DNA of 44,639 nt. Source: JAXGTO01 sp040774885 (GTDB taxonomy: Bacteria; Actinomycetota; Coriobacteriia; Coriobacteriales; Eggerthellaceae). Of the stretch, positions 7,209 to 15,160 are shown in pieces (within the stretch, counting starts at the first letter, position 1; each line of letters opens with the position of its first letter). Both the position numbers and the translations under genes were made by a program. Where the stretch lies: assembly GCA_040774885.1 (NCBI GenBank), contig JAXGTO010000021.1, positions 1 through 44,639 on the forward strand, read 5' to 3'. The notes beneath the pieces were generated by a model. That model worked only from the letters and a program-made list of their open reading frames with translations. It ran no database searches and had not been told where the DNA came from.

Positions 7209-8279
7209 GTGTCCGATGCTCCTGAAATAGAGGGAACCGTGTTCGAAGCGCCGCGGGGCGACGCCGCCGACGCGCACCAACGGGCCGCCTCGGTGGAGCT
7301 CACCGCCGATGACTTGGCGCTCGATCGCAGCCTGCGCCCCAAGATGCTCGACGATTATCTGGGCCAGTCCAAAGTGAAGGACAGCCTGCGCATTCTGATA
7401 CAAGCGGCCGAACAGCGCCATGACGTGGTCGATCACATTTTGCTTTCAGGGCCTCCAGGTCTGGGCAAGACCACTCTGGCCACCGTGGTTGCCAATGAAA
7501 TGGGCAGCAATATCAAAACCACCAGCGGGCCGGCCATCGAGCGCACGGGTGACTTGGCCGCCATCCTTTCCAACCTCGAAGAGGGCGATGTCTTGTTCAT
7601 CGACGAGATCCATCGTCTCAATCGCATGGTTGAAGAGGTCCTCTATCCCGCGCTTGAAGATTTCGCGCTCGATATCGTGGTTGGGCAGGGCCCGGCAGCG
7701 CGCAGCATTCGACTCGATTTGCCGCGCTTTACGCTCATCGGCGCCACCACGCGCACTGGTTTGCTCACCGGTCCCCTGCGCGATAGATTCGGAATCGCGT
7801 ATCGGCTCGATTATTATTCTCCTGAAGAACTGGCCGCCATCATCCGTCGGTCGGCCGATATCTTGGGCATCGACATCGACGGGCAGGGCGCGCTCGAAAT
7901 CGCCCGTCGCAGTCGGGGAACTCCACGCCTTGCCAACCGTCTGCTCAAACGCGTGCGCGATTGGTCTCAGGTGGAAGGCGACGGCCGCATCGACGAGGAT
8001 GCCGCCGCCCATGCGTTGGAATTCTTCGAGGTGGATTCACTCGGCCTCGATGCCATGGACAACCGTATCCTGCAATTGCTCTGTCAACAGTTCGGTGGTA
8101 GGCCCGTGGGCCTTTCCACGCTTGCGTCCGCGCTTTCCGAAGATCTCGACTCGGTGGAAGACGTCTATGAACCTTTTCTTATGCAGCAGGGCCTGCTGGT
8201 GCGCACTCCCAAGGGGCGTCAGGCCACCGAGCGAGCCTATGACCATTTGGGCATCGTTTGCCCCGATACGATTCGCTGA
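7209..8279 (+). CDS. ruvB: Holliday junction branch migration ATPase RuvB
   Basis: A 356-residue AAA+ hexameric motor that pulls DNA through the RuvA-bound junction. Walker A is GPPGLGKT (81-88) and Walker B is LFIDEIHRL. The sensor region GATTRTGLLTGPLRDRFG contains the arginine finger, and a C-terminal winged helix includes GRPVGLSTLASALSED. The start is GTG, directly after the ruvA stop. The N-terminus is about 20 residues longer than in E. coli RuvB and is acidic. Confidence 0.97.
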   Translation: MSDAPEIEGTVFEAPRGDAADAHQRAASVELTADDLALDRSLRPKMLDDYLGQSKVKDSLRILIQAAEQRHDVVDHILLSGPPGLGKTTLATVVANEMGSNIKTTSGPAIERTGDLAAILSNLEEGDVLFIDEIHRLNRMVEEVLYPALEDFALDIVVGQGPAARSIRLDLPRFTLIGATTRTGLLTGPLRDRFGIAYRLDYYSPEELAAIIRRSADILGIDIDGQGALEIARRSRGTPRLANRLLKRVRDWSQVEGDGRIDEDAAAHALEFFEVDSLGLDAMDNRILQLLCQQFGGRPVGLSTLASALSEDLDSVEDVYEPFLMQQGLLVRTPKGRQATERAYDHLGIVCPDTIR

Positions 8280-8303
8280 CCATACACGACAGGAGCAACC
8301 GCG

Positions 8304-8783
8304 ATGTTCGAGCAAGATTATCTGATGCGCATGATTCTTCAGCTGGTGCAGGCCATTGCGCGCAGCATGGAAAAAGCCGACGGCGATGAAGATCCGTCCG
8401 CTGCCGCAGATTTGCTTGAAGAAGCGGTGGGCACCGTCACCGAGCTGGACGGCAGCGTGCTTTTGTCTCTGGCGCCTGATTCCATTGCCAGCATCCTGTC
8501 GGTTTCTGGTACCGATCCGGGAGTGGTGGAATATGTGGCGCGCACATTGCATCTTGAGTCGGATTACCTGGATAGGGCGGGAAGATGCGAGAAAGCCCAG
8601 TTGCGCGAAGCGCAAGCGCGCGCATTGGCGAGCGCCTATGGGTTCGATTTGGACGAAGAGCTGGGTGCCGATGCGGCCATGCGCGCCTTTTTGGAGCACG
8701 AAGAAGAGCGAGCTTCCCAAGGTGAAGAAACTGCGCGATCAGAGGACGAGAACCCGTCTTCTGATTGCGATTCGATGGGATAA
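8304..8783 (+). CDS. DUF6483-like protein of unknown function
   Basis: A 159-residue acidic protein starting MFEQDYLMRMI, a start typical of the small cytoplasmic DUF6483 group found in Firmicutes and Coriobacteria; that assignment is from memory of the pattern. The body looks all-helical, with a run around residues 70-105 (DPGVVEYVARTLHLESDYLDR). The C-terminal 30 residues are disordered and rich in Glu, Ser and Asp. No enzyme motif or membrane segment is visible. CAGGAG precedes the ATG. It begins 24 bases after ruvB with no terminator, so it is probably cotranscribed with ruvCAB, but no link to recombination can be read from the sequence. Confidence 0.75.
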   Translation: MFEQDYLMRMILQLVQAIARSMEKADGDEDPSAAADLLEEAVGTVTELDGSVLLSLAPDSIASILSVSGTDPGVVEYVARTLHLESDYLDRAGRCEKAQLREAQARALASAYGFDLDEELGADAAMRAFLEHEEERASQGEETARSEDENPSSDCDSMG

Positions 8784-8793
8784 AGGTGCTCCG

Positions 8794-8835
8794 TCACCGA
8801 TTTGTTGAGACGAATCGGTGAATATGGGGTATAGT
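8794..8835 (+). promoter_or_regulatory. Promoter of the cold-shock gene with inverted repeat across the -35
   Basis: TTGAGA (8805-8810) and TATAGT (8830-8835) are separated by 19 bases. The -35 box sits in the centre of a 9-bp perfect inverted repeat, TCACCGATT (8794-8802) and AATCGGTGA (8813-8821). Such a palindrome could be a repressor operator. It could also be a weak terminator for the preceding gene, although no T-tract follows. The mRNA leader to the csp start would be about 95 bases, long enough for the temperature-responsive structures known in csp leaders. Confidence 0.45.
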
Positions 8836-8934
8836 ACGTCCCACGGCCCATGAGGGCGAAAGTCTTCACTTGCACGCCATGCGGGTGAAGAGAAGATAGT
8901 CTCCGACGTGTCGGGGAAGTTGAAAAGAGGAAAC

Positions 8935-9138
8935 ATGGCGGAAGGTACTGTGAAGTGGTTCAACCCCGAAAAAGGCTATGGCTTCATCAGCCAGGAAGAC
9001 GGTGAAGACCTCTTCGTGCATTTCTCGGAAATCAAGATGGACGGATTCAAGACCCTCGAAGAGGGCGCTGCGGTCCAGTTCGACGTCACCGAAGGCCAGA
9101 ACGGCAAGCTGCAGGCCAGCAACGTCACCAAGCTGTAG
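8935..9138 (+). CDS. Cold-shock domain protein, CspA family
   Basis: A 67-residue single cold-shock domain (OB fold) that binds single-stranded RNA and DNA as an RNA chaperone. RNP1 (KGYGFISQ) and RNP2 (DLFVHFSEI) are both intact, and the start MAEGTVKWFNPEKG is typical. The ATG at 8935 has AGAGGAAAC upstream. A GTG 27 bases earlier would add nine non-family residues. It is followed after 30 bases by a strong intrinsic terminator, so it is probably monocistronic. Cold regulation is not directly shown. Confidence 0.95.
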   Translation: MAEGTVKWFNPEKGYGFISQEDGEDLFVHFSEIKMDGFKTLEEGAAVQFDVTEGQNGKLQASNVTKL

Positions 9139-9167
9139 AGATTCTATAACATCTCAGATGCTGGAAG

Positions 9168-9193
9168 GCGCCCCGCAAGGGGCGCTTTTCTTT
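9168..9193 (+). terminator. Rho-independent terminator after the cold-shock gene
   Basis: Perfect 7-bp GC stem, GCGCCCC/GGGGCGC, with GCAA tetraloop, followed by TTTTCTTT. It lies 30 bases after the csp stop codon. Confidence 0.93.
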
Positions 9194-9483
9194 GTCATGC
9201 CCCTCTTTGCGGTGAACCGGATAGGCGCAGGGGCTATGAATCTGAAGAGCCTCCAAATAAAACGTGCAGCATCGAGCATTCTGCCTGGCCAATCGGCCAA
9301 GAAGGCAAATTCAGATAAAAAAATTCGAAACTGCACTCAATTATGCATACTTTTGCAACAAATATGCGCAATAGTGTGACTTCTCATACTATGAAGCGCA
9401 AAACCGTGTAGCGTCCTCCAGCAGATAGGCGACAACTCGGCCGTATCGTAGCCTTATCGATACATCGAGTGAAGGGGGTCGCC
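9194..9483. promoter_or_regulatory. A/T-rich regulatory stretch upstream of the small protein and PucR-type regulator
   Basis: There is no gene in these 290 bases, and the part from 9310 to 9395 is clearly richer in A/T than the rest of the window. It holds an imperfect inverted repeat, TAGTGTGA (9372-9379) and TCATACTA (9384-9391), with one mismatch and a 4-base centre, and another palindromic region GCATA...TATGC near 9344-9367. These are plausible operator sites for the regulator encoded downstream. The start points cannot be fixed from the sequence. Confidence 0.4.
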
Positions 9484-9651
9484 ATGACCAGCTATGCCGC
9501 AACGGCTGACGAGAACATCGTCGAATCGGAGTGCTCCTGCAAGAAGACGGGCGTATGGGCTAGAATCAAAGAGGAGTTGCCGTATTGGACCTGCACGCGC
9601 GCCGACTTGATGCGTATGAGCAGGGAATCAAGCGAATCTGAGTGCGAATAG
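9484..9651 (+). CDS. Small unknown protein with four cysteines
   Basis: A 55-residue frame starting at an ATG preceded by AAGGGGG; an in-frame GTG at 9469 is an alternative start. It carries CSCKK (around residue 18) and a WTC near residue 38, with a basic-aromatic middle (GVWARIKEELPYW) and an acidic Ser/Glu tail. There is no signal peptide or membrane helix, and I do not recognise a family. It sits 30 bases before the regulator gene on the same strand and is probably cotranscribed, so it could be a partner or leader peptide of that regulator. The good start signal and strand context favour a real gene, but homologues would be needed to confirm it. Confidence 0.5.
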   Translation: MTSYAATADENIVESECSCKKTGVWARIKEELPYWTCTRADLMRMSRESSESECE

Positions 9652-9681
9652 ATTCGCTAAGGAAAGGTTGATGTCTGGACG

Positions 9682-10869
9682 ATGATCAGGGTCCGCGACA
9701 TCTTGGCCCTGCCGGGCCTGCAAGACGCCAGGCCGGTTCTCGATGATGGAACCGGCCTGGATAATTATGTCCATGGCGTCGGACTGCTCGACTACGAAGC
9801 CTTCACCGACGACTTCGATACCTTCGATGAACATGAGGTCATCTTCACAGGGCTCGGCTTCACGCGGGGCGATAGCGCCTTGGGCGAATCGGTTCTCATC
9901 CGTCAGATGAACCAGGGCGTATCCGCGATCTTCATCAAGGACAGTTTGATCGACTACGTTTCTGACGATTTGCGCGCCCAGGCGGCCCAGACCAATACGG
10001 CCGTATTCTTTTTCCATAGGTCATTCACCGAAGATATCGTCACCGACGTGAAGAACACCATCACCGCCGAACAACGGGAAATGCAGCGCGGCAACGGCAT
10101 CGACAAGATGCTCGAGGTACGCGATATCCCCGGCCGTAGGCGATTGCTCCATGACACCACGGGTCTTATGGGAAGCTGCATAGCCTGCGCCGCCTTCCCC
10201 TTGCCCGCAACGATGGACTCCCTTGCTCGCGAGGCCGCGCGTCAGTCATTCGATGAGGCGATTGCCGCAGTGGGCGTCCCCGGATGGTTTCTCTGCTGGT
10301 ATCGAGGCTGCATTCTAGCCATCATGGCGTTCGATCTTTCTTGCGAGCAGGTGGATGCGCGCATGGAGGCGCTTTGCCGCGTCATCAACGAATCTGCCGG
10401 CATTTCGGAGTGCTGCGGAGTGGGCGATGCCGTGCCTCTCGAATATGCGGATCGTTCCATTCTCCAGGCGCTTCAATCCGCCCAGGCGGAACCAGAAACC
10501 ATGAGGGATGGCGTTGCCGTTTGGCGGGACACGGGCTGGGCGGCATTTGCCGGTGCCGCAGCGGATGGGGAGCTGTTTTCCAGCGAGTGCCGCCATTGCC
10601 GCGCTCTCGTTGCCGTCTACGATGAGGACCATGAGGCGCAGTTGCTTTCATCGATGAGGAGCTTCGTTGCTTGCGGAGGGTCGATTTCCGCCACGGCGGA
10701 AGCGCTGCATCTGCATCCCAATTCGGTGCGCAATCGCGTGGCGAAAGCCAAAGAGGTTCTAGGAATGGACGATTCGACGGATCGCGTGTTCTTCGCGTTT
10801 CTGACGGTGATGTTCCTCGACGAAGGGCACCATGCGATGACGGCGAATCCCTTGGATTCCGACGAATAG
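9682..10869 (+). CDS. PucR-family transcriptional regulator
   Basis: A 395-residue cytoplasmic regulator. The N-terminal about 125 residues match the PucR sensory domain (MIRVRDILALPGL, then VIFTGLGF, AIFIKDSL and AVFFFHRSFTEDIV). The middle is poorly conserved. The C-terminus (about 318-375) has the PucR helix-turn-helix LLSSMRSFVACGGSISATAEALHLHPNSVRNRV, written here as two adjoining parts of one motif. Members often activate catabolic genes in purine, amino-acid or polyamine use, commonly next to the gene itself, but no such pathway lies beside this one, so the target is unknown. The Shine-Dalgarno-like AAGGAAAGG is 13 bases from the ATG, longer than usual, and no other in-frame start is available. 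Confidence 0.85.
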   Translation: MIRVRDILALPGLQDARPVLDDGTGLDNYVHGVGLLDYEAFTDDFDTFDEHEVIFTGLGFTRGDSALGESVLIRQMNQGVSAIFIKDSLIDYVSDDLRAQAAQTNTAVFFFHRSFTEDIVTDVKNTITAEQREMQRGNGIDKMLEVRDIPGRRRLLHDTTGLMGSCIACAAFPLPATMDSLAREAARQSFDEAIAAVGVPGWFLCWYRGCILAIMAFDLSCEQVDARMEALCRVINESAGISECCGVGDAVPLEYADRSILQALQSAQAEPETMRDGVAVWRDTGWAAFAGAAADGELFSSECRHCRALVAVYDEDHEAQLLSSMRSFVACGGSISATAEALHLHPNSVRNRVAKAKEVLGMDDSTDRVFFAFLTVMFLDEGHHAMTANPLDSDE

Positions 10870-10907
10870 CGATAACGGCTTGCCAAGCGATCGGGGCGCG
10901 ACTCTCT

Positions 10908-12275
10908 TTAACGGGTCGTTTCTCCAGCGGCTTTGCCGGCGCTTCTGCGGCAGAGCGGCCAGAGCAGGGCGCAAAGGGCGCATACCGCTACGGCATCGGC
11001 GAAACGTTCCACCAGCAAAGCGCAGAAATACGCAGGTGCTTGGGCCAGTCCCATGCTCTCGATCTGCAGGGCGATGGCCAATTCTTGCGGGTCGGCGATG
11101 GCTCCGCCGTTGAGCCACAGCAAGAAAATGTAGTCGAGAATAGCCACGCCCACGGTAAGAATCAATATCGTGACGGCCACCATGGCGGCGGCGTGCTTGC
11201 GCTGTTGCTTCCATTTTCCATGGCGCAGCGGATGCAGCAAGCAGCCGTAGCACAGCGCGGCCATGGCGCTGGTGGAAAAGTACACGATGGCGCTCGTGTC
11301 GTAGTGCACCGTGCACAGGTACAGGTTGTCCACCAAGGCCACCAGGATGCCGGCATAAGGCCCCAGCGCCACCGAACACAGCGCCGTTCCCACCGTGTCG
11401 AGCCATACGGGCAGCCCCGCGGCTGCCGCCAGCTCGTAGAAAACGGCATTGAGCACGCAGCATAATCCCATGAATACCAGGGAAGGCATGAAACGCGGAT
11501 CGCTGCGCAGCACACCTAAGAATTTATCGTTCACCGTGGGGTTGAGCAACGCGCTTTCGTCGGCCACTTTGTAATAGGTGGCGGGATGCTTGCGGCTCTC
11601 GTTCATTTGATCCATGAATCCGCCGGTCACGATGCCAGCGGGCAGCGCGATTACGGCGATGCCGAAGATGGACGACACCATGGATATGACGCGCCCCACA
11701 TCGCTGTGCGGGTACACGTCGCCGTAGCCTACGGTGGTCAATGCGGTGGTGGCCCAGTACAGCGCACCGAAGAAGTTGTCGAACGTGTCCGGTTCGTAGG
11801 TGAACATGAGCAGCGCCGAAACGAAGATGTAGCCCAACGCTATCACCAGCACGGACAGCAGCGTGTCCTTTTCGCTTTTTAGCACGTTGGAAACAAGGGT
11901 CAAGCTGCGGGAATAACGCAAAACCTTGAACAAGCGCAGCACTCGCAGGAACTTGAAGGAAACGGGCAGCAGCCCCAGCGAAGGGAGGATGCCCAGCAGG
12001 TCGACGATGGCCCACGGCGTGAAAGGATAGCGGGCGAACGCCTTCCAGCCCGTTTTTCCCGTGCGGAAATCGTTGGTGATCCAGCGCAGCACGTAGTCGA
12101 AAAACAGGATGTAGACGGTTATCAGGTCCCACCAGTACAAGACCGCGTCCCATTCCTTGAAAGTGAGGGGCACCAAGGACAGCAGGGCTACGCAGACGAT
12201 GAAAAGGTCGTATACCCGGCTGGTCTTGTCTCCGGGTTCGGCTCGTTGGATTATTTGATAAAGGCGATAGCGCAT
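10908..12275 (-). CDS. Voltage-gated K+ channel fused to an ECF-S-like membrane domain
   Basis: A 455-residue integral membrane protein. Residues 20-225 form a complete six-helix Kv channel: S1-S3, an S4 with Arg or Lys at every third position (R111, R114, K117, R120, R123), S5, and a pore helix with selectivity filter TVGYGD (181-186) before S6. Instead of a cytoplasmic RCK domain, a linker of about 35 residues leads to a second hydrophobic domain (about 262-442) of five or six helices. That domain's pattern LPVWLDTVGTALCSVALGPYAG (289-310, here merely located) recalls ECF-transporter S components and the membrane input domains of some sensor kinases. The reading frame is continuous, so this is a true fusion. 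It faces pucR tail to tail. The K+ selectivity is secure from the filter; the role of the second domain is inference. Confidence 0.88.
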   Translation of the reverse strand: MRYRLYQIIQRAEPGDKTSRVYDLFIVCVALLSLVPLTFKEWDAVLYWWDLITVYILFFDYVLRWITNDFRTGKTGWKAFARYPFTPWAIVDLLGILPSLGLLPVSFKFLRVLRLFKVLRYSRSLTLVSNVLKSEKDTLLSVLVIALGYIFVSALLMFTYEPDTFDNFFGALYWATTALTTVGYGDVYPHSDVGRVISMVSSIFGIAVIALPAGIVTGGFMDQMNESRKHPATYYKVADESALLNPTVNDKFLGVLRSDPRFMPSLVFMGLCCVLNAVFYELAAAAGLPVWLDTVGTALCSVALGPYAGILVALVDNLYLCTVHYDTSAIVYFSTSAMAALCYGCLLHPLRHGKWKQQRKHAAAMVAVTILILTVGVAILDYIFLLWLNGGAIADPQELAIALQIESMGLAQAPAYFCALLVERFADAVAVCALCALLWPLCRRSAGKAAGETTR

Positions 12276-12411
12276 GGCTCCATCTTATACCAGGTGGAAG
12301 GAGGCCAGCGACGAAATGTATGCCTGCCCTTGCGCAGATGCAGACCATGGGCATTGCGTCATCGGATACGATGCTCTGCGGACCGCATCCGACTCCTGCC
12401 CTTGTGCAGGT
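12276..12411. other. Intergenic region between queA and the channel gene, with two hairpin repeats
   Basis: CTGCCCTTGYGCAG occurs twice (12324-12337 and 12396-12409), each copy able to form a short CTGC/GCAG hairpin. The second lies two bases past the queA stop and is extended to CCTGC/GCAGG. It may be a weak terminator, although no T-tract follows on the minus strand. The channel gene's promoter should also lie here; TATAAG near 12289 (minus strand) is too close to the start codon to be a certain -10. Confidence 0.35.
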
Positions 12412-13488
12412 TCAGGCAATGAGCATCGCGTCGCCGAAGCTGAGCAGGCGGTATCCCGAATCGATGGCGTGGCGGTAGGCGGCCATGATGTGCTCGCGGC
12501 TGCTGAAAGCGCTCACCAGCATCATCAGGGTGCTGCGCGGCACGTGGAAGTTGGTGATGAGCGCGTCCACCACATGGAATTCGCTGCCCGGAAGCAAGAA
12601 CAAGCTGGTGTGGGCGCCGTCGCGCGCTTGCATGCGGCCCGCATCGGCGTCCCAGGCGCTTTCAAGGCTGCGCACGCTGGTGGTTCCCACGGCGAACACG
12701 CGCTTGCCAGCCGCATGGGCGGCGTCGCAGGCATCGACCACCCGCTGGGGTACCGTGTAGGTTTCGGTGTGCATGTGGTGGGCGGTCGGATCTTCTTCGT
12801 CGACCACGCGGAAGGTGTCGAGCCCCACCTGCAACTCGACGGTTTCAAAGCGGGCTCCCTTTGCGCGGACGGCCTCGATGAGCTCGGGCGTGAAGTGCAG
12901 CCCGGCGGTAGGTGCGGCGGCGCTGGTCTCGTGGCGCGAATAGACGGTCTGATACATTTCTTCGTCACCGGCATAGCCCTTGATGTAGGGTGGCAGGGGC
13001 GTGTGCCCTACGGCGTGCAGCGCTTCATCCAGGCTGGTCAGCGGCGTGGTAAGGCGGGCAACCCGCTCGCCGCGCTCGGCGTCATCCACCCAATCTTCGA
13101 TAGTGGCCGAAAGGACCACGGCGCCTGCGGCATCGGTGAAGTCGACCACTGCACCCGGTTTCAAGCGTTTTCCAGGTCGCACGAGCACTTCCCATGTCGC
13201 TTCATGCGCGCTGGGGACGGCCGCCATGCGTTGGCGAAGCAAGAATACCTCGGCAGCTCCACCTGTTTCGCGCTTGTTGCCCAGAAGGCGGGCCGGCAGG
13301 ACGCGGGTCTCGTTGGCAATCAGCACATCGCCAGGTTCGATGTAGTCGAGCACGTCACGGAAGATGCGGTCGGTCAGTTCGCCGGTTGCGCGATCCATCA
13401 CCAGCATGCGGCAGGCATCGCGCACCGCTGCAGGTTCTTGCGCGATGCATGATTCAGGGAGGTCGTAATCGAAATCGGAGGTTTTCAT
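12412..13488 (-). CDS. queA: S-adenosylmethionine:tRNA ribosyltransferase-isomerase QueA
   Basis: A 358-residue enzyme that transfers and isomerises the ribose of SAM onto preQ1 at tRNA position 34, giving epoxyqueuosine. Family signatures seen are FDYDLPESCIAQEP at the start, VLIANETRVLPARL, RYQTV-like YSRHETSAAAPTAGLHFT and the C-terminal TNFHVPRSTLMMLVSAF. Length is normal. It follows queH on the same strand with a 76-base gap, and tgt, which supplies its substrate tRNA, lies on the opposite strand 1.7 kb away, so the queuosine genes are grouped. Confidence 0.96.
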   Translation of the reverse strand: MKTSDFDYDLPESCIAQEPAAVRDACRMLVMDRATGELTDRIFRDVLDYIEPGDVLIANETRVLPARLLGNKRETGGAAEVFLLRQRMAAVPSAHEATWEVLVRPGKRLKPGAVVDFTDAAGAVVLSATIEDWVDDAERGERVARLTTPLTSLDEALHAVGHTPLPPYIKGYAGDEEMYQTVYSRHETSAAAPTAGLHFTPELIEAVRAKGARFETVELQVGLDTFRVVDEEDPTAHHMHTETYTVPQRVVDACDAAHAAGKRVFAVGTTSVRSLESAWDADAGRMQARDGAHTSLFLLPGSEFHVVDALITNFHVPRSTLMMLVSAFSSREHIMAAYRHAIDSGYRLLSFGDAMLIA

Positions 13489-13564
13489 GCTTGGGCCATC
13501 CCGTCAAGCAAGGCAACGGTCTGCGGGCGGCATGCCCAGGGCATGCAATGGCGCGGTTGCGGAA

Positions 13565-14335
13565 TCATCGTGCTTCCTCCTGGTCGTTTTCGGGCGCCGA
13601 GCCATCGGCGTCGTGTGCTTTGGCGGCGGCGCGGGCGGCATCGCGCGCTTTGCGTTTGGCCTGCTGCTTGCGGGCATGGGCCTCCTGCTCGGCCGCCTTT
13701 GCCAAGCGCTGCGCTTCTTCGGCGGCGCGTTGCGGTGCGCGCTCGGCGTTGCGCAGCGCTTTGGCAGCTTGCCGTGCCGCCTTGCGTTCGGCGCGCTCGT
13801 CTGCCGCTTCGGCGTCGGAATAAACGCACCCGCAATAATTTTGCCGGTACATGCCCGCTTCACGGCTCCGTCGTGTGGCCTCATCGTAATACGGACGGAA
13901 ATCTTCGAATACGGGCTGCAGTCCATAGGGGGCGCAGGCCGCTTCCAATTCTTCGCGGATGATGTCGGTGAATTGGTACGGGCTCACCGTGAGGGTGGTG
14001 GCCAGGCCTTCGAACCCATGATCGGCCGCATAGCGTGCGGCTTCGTCCAGACGCAGCCGATAACAGGCGCGGCAGCGATCTTCCCGTGCGAAGCCCTGTT
14101 TTTGCAGCGCTCCCGCCGTTGCCATCCAGTCTTTCGTGTCGTACACGCCCTCCACCACGGCAAGGTCTTGGCCGGCAGCCCAAGCGCGCAACGTGGCCAG
14201 CCGATGGTCGTATTCGGCGCGAGGATGGATGTTCGGGTTCATGTACGCCAGCACCAAGTCGTGCCCTTCTTCTTGAAGCAGGCGCACCGGTTCCAGCGAA
14301 CAGGGACCGCAGCAGGCGTGAAGTAGGATTTTCAT
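13565..14335 (-). CDS. queH: Epoxyqueuosine reductase QueH with charged C-terminal tail
   Basis: A 256-residue enzyme that completes queuosine by reducing epoxyqueuosine in tRNA; QueH is a non-homologous substitute for the cobalamin enzyme QueG. The cysteines of the metal centre are visible: C8, C9, C12 (HACCGPC), C88 and C91 (CRACY), and C168 with C170 (NYCGCVY). The catalytic part ends near residue 175. The remaining 80 residues are an Ala/Lys/Arg/Glu-rich, probably helical or coiled tail that is not part of the usual domain. It is divergent from the HAD-tgt pair, with 93 bases between starts for promoters in both directions. AAGGAG lies 11 bases before the ATG. Confidence 0.93.
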   Translation of the reverse strand: MKILLHACCGPCSLEPVRLLQEEGHDLVLAYMNPNIHPRAEYDHRLATLRAWAAGQDLAVVEGVYDTKDWMATAGALQKQGFAREDRCRACYRLRLDEAARYAADHGFEGLATTLTVSPYQFTDIIREELEAACAPYGLQPVFEDFRPYYDEATRRSREAGMYRQNYCGCVYSDAEAADERAERKAARQAAKALRNAERAPQRAAEEAQRLAKAAEQEAHARKQQAKRKARDAARAAAKAHDADGSAPENDQEEAR

Positions 14336-14428
14336 GGGTGCCGGGCTGCTCCTTTCGTGGGTGACCTATACTAGCACGGCAAAACACGGGCATTCCTGCC
14401 CTGTACCATTCGCACAGAACGAGGTCAC

Positions 14429-15160
14429 ATGGAAACCCCCTCATATCAAGCCGTGTTCTTCGACTTGGACGGCACGCTGCTGCCCCTCGAACTCGACGTA
14501 TTCCTCCGCGACTATTTCAAAGCCATCACCGCCTTTGCCGCGCAGCAGGGTTTCGATGGGCAGCGGTTCTCGCTGGCGCTCAACGCGGGAATCAAGGCCA
14601 TGGCTCACCATGACGGCGGCGTTACCAATTGCGATGTTTTTTGGGATGCATTCGGCCATGAACTGGGAAATTACGGTCCCGATGACCGAGCGCGCGTCGA
14701 GGCGTTCTATGGAGATCCGTTCGGTGCCATCGGGCGCGACGTGGTGCCCAACCCGGCTGCCGCCCGCGCGGTGGATACGCTGGCGGAAAAAGGCTATCGC
14801 TTGGTGCTGGCCACCATGCCGTTGTTCCCCCTTCAGGCTATAGAGTGGCGGTTGAAGTGGGCCGGGGTCGACCCCAGCCGATTCGAGCGAATCACCACCT
14901 ACGATAATTCGACGGCGGTCAAGCCGCAGCTCGACTACTACCGCCAAAACCTGGACGCTCTGGGGTTGTCGGCCCAAGACGTGCTGATGGTTGGAAATAA
15001 CACCGATGATGATCTTTCCGCAATGGACCTCGGCATCGACGGCTATCTGGTGTGCGACCACTTGATCAACGAAAACGGTTTCGACATCGAAACCGTGCCG
15101 CATGGTTCACTTGCGGATTTCGCCGATGAGGTTGCGAATTGGCCGGAGTGCCGCTCATGA
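14429..15160 (+). CDS. HAD-superfamily hydrolase
   Basis: A 243-residue cytoplasmic phosphatase-type HAD enzyme. Motif I is VFFDLDGTLLP, with nucleophile Asp12 and acid Asp14. A helical cap of about 100 residues follows. Motif II is LVLATMPLFP, motif III is the Lys in AVKPQLDYY, and motif IV is VGNNTDDDLSAMDLG. The substrate cannot be read from the sequence. It overlaps the tgt start by ATGA, so it is translated with a queuosine gene; a role in the supply or salvage of a phosphorylated queuine precursor is possible but only inferred from position. Confidence 0.88.
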   Translation: METPSYQAVFFDLDGTLLPLELDVFLRDYFKAITAFAAQQGFDGQRFSLALNAGIKAMAHHDGGVTNCDVFWDAFGHELGNYGPDDRARVEAFYGDPFGAIGRDVVPNPAAARAVDTLAEKGYRLVLATMPLFPLQAIEWRLKWAGVDPSRFERITTYDNSTAVKPQLDYYRQNLDALGLSAQDVLMVGNNTDDDLSAMDLGIDGYLVCDHLINENGFDIETVPHGSLADFADEVANWPECRS

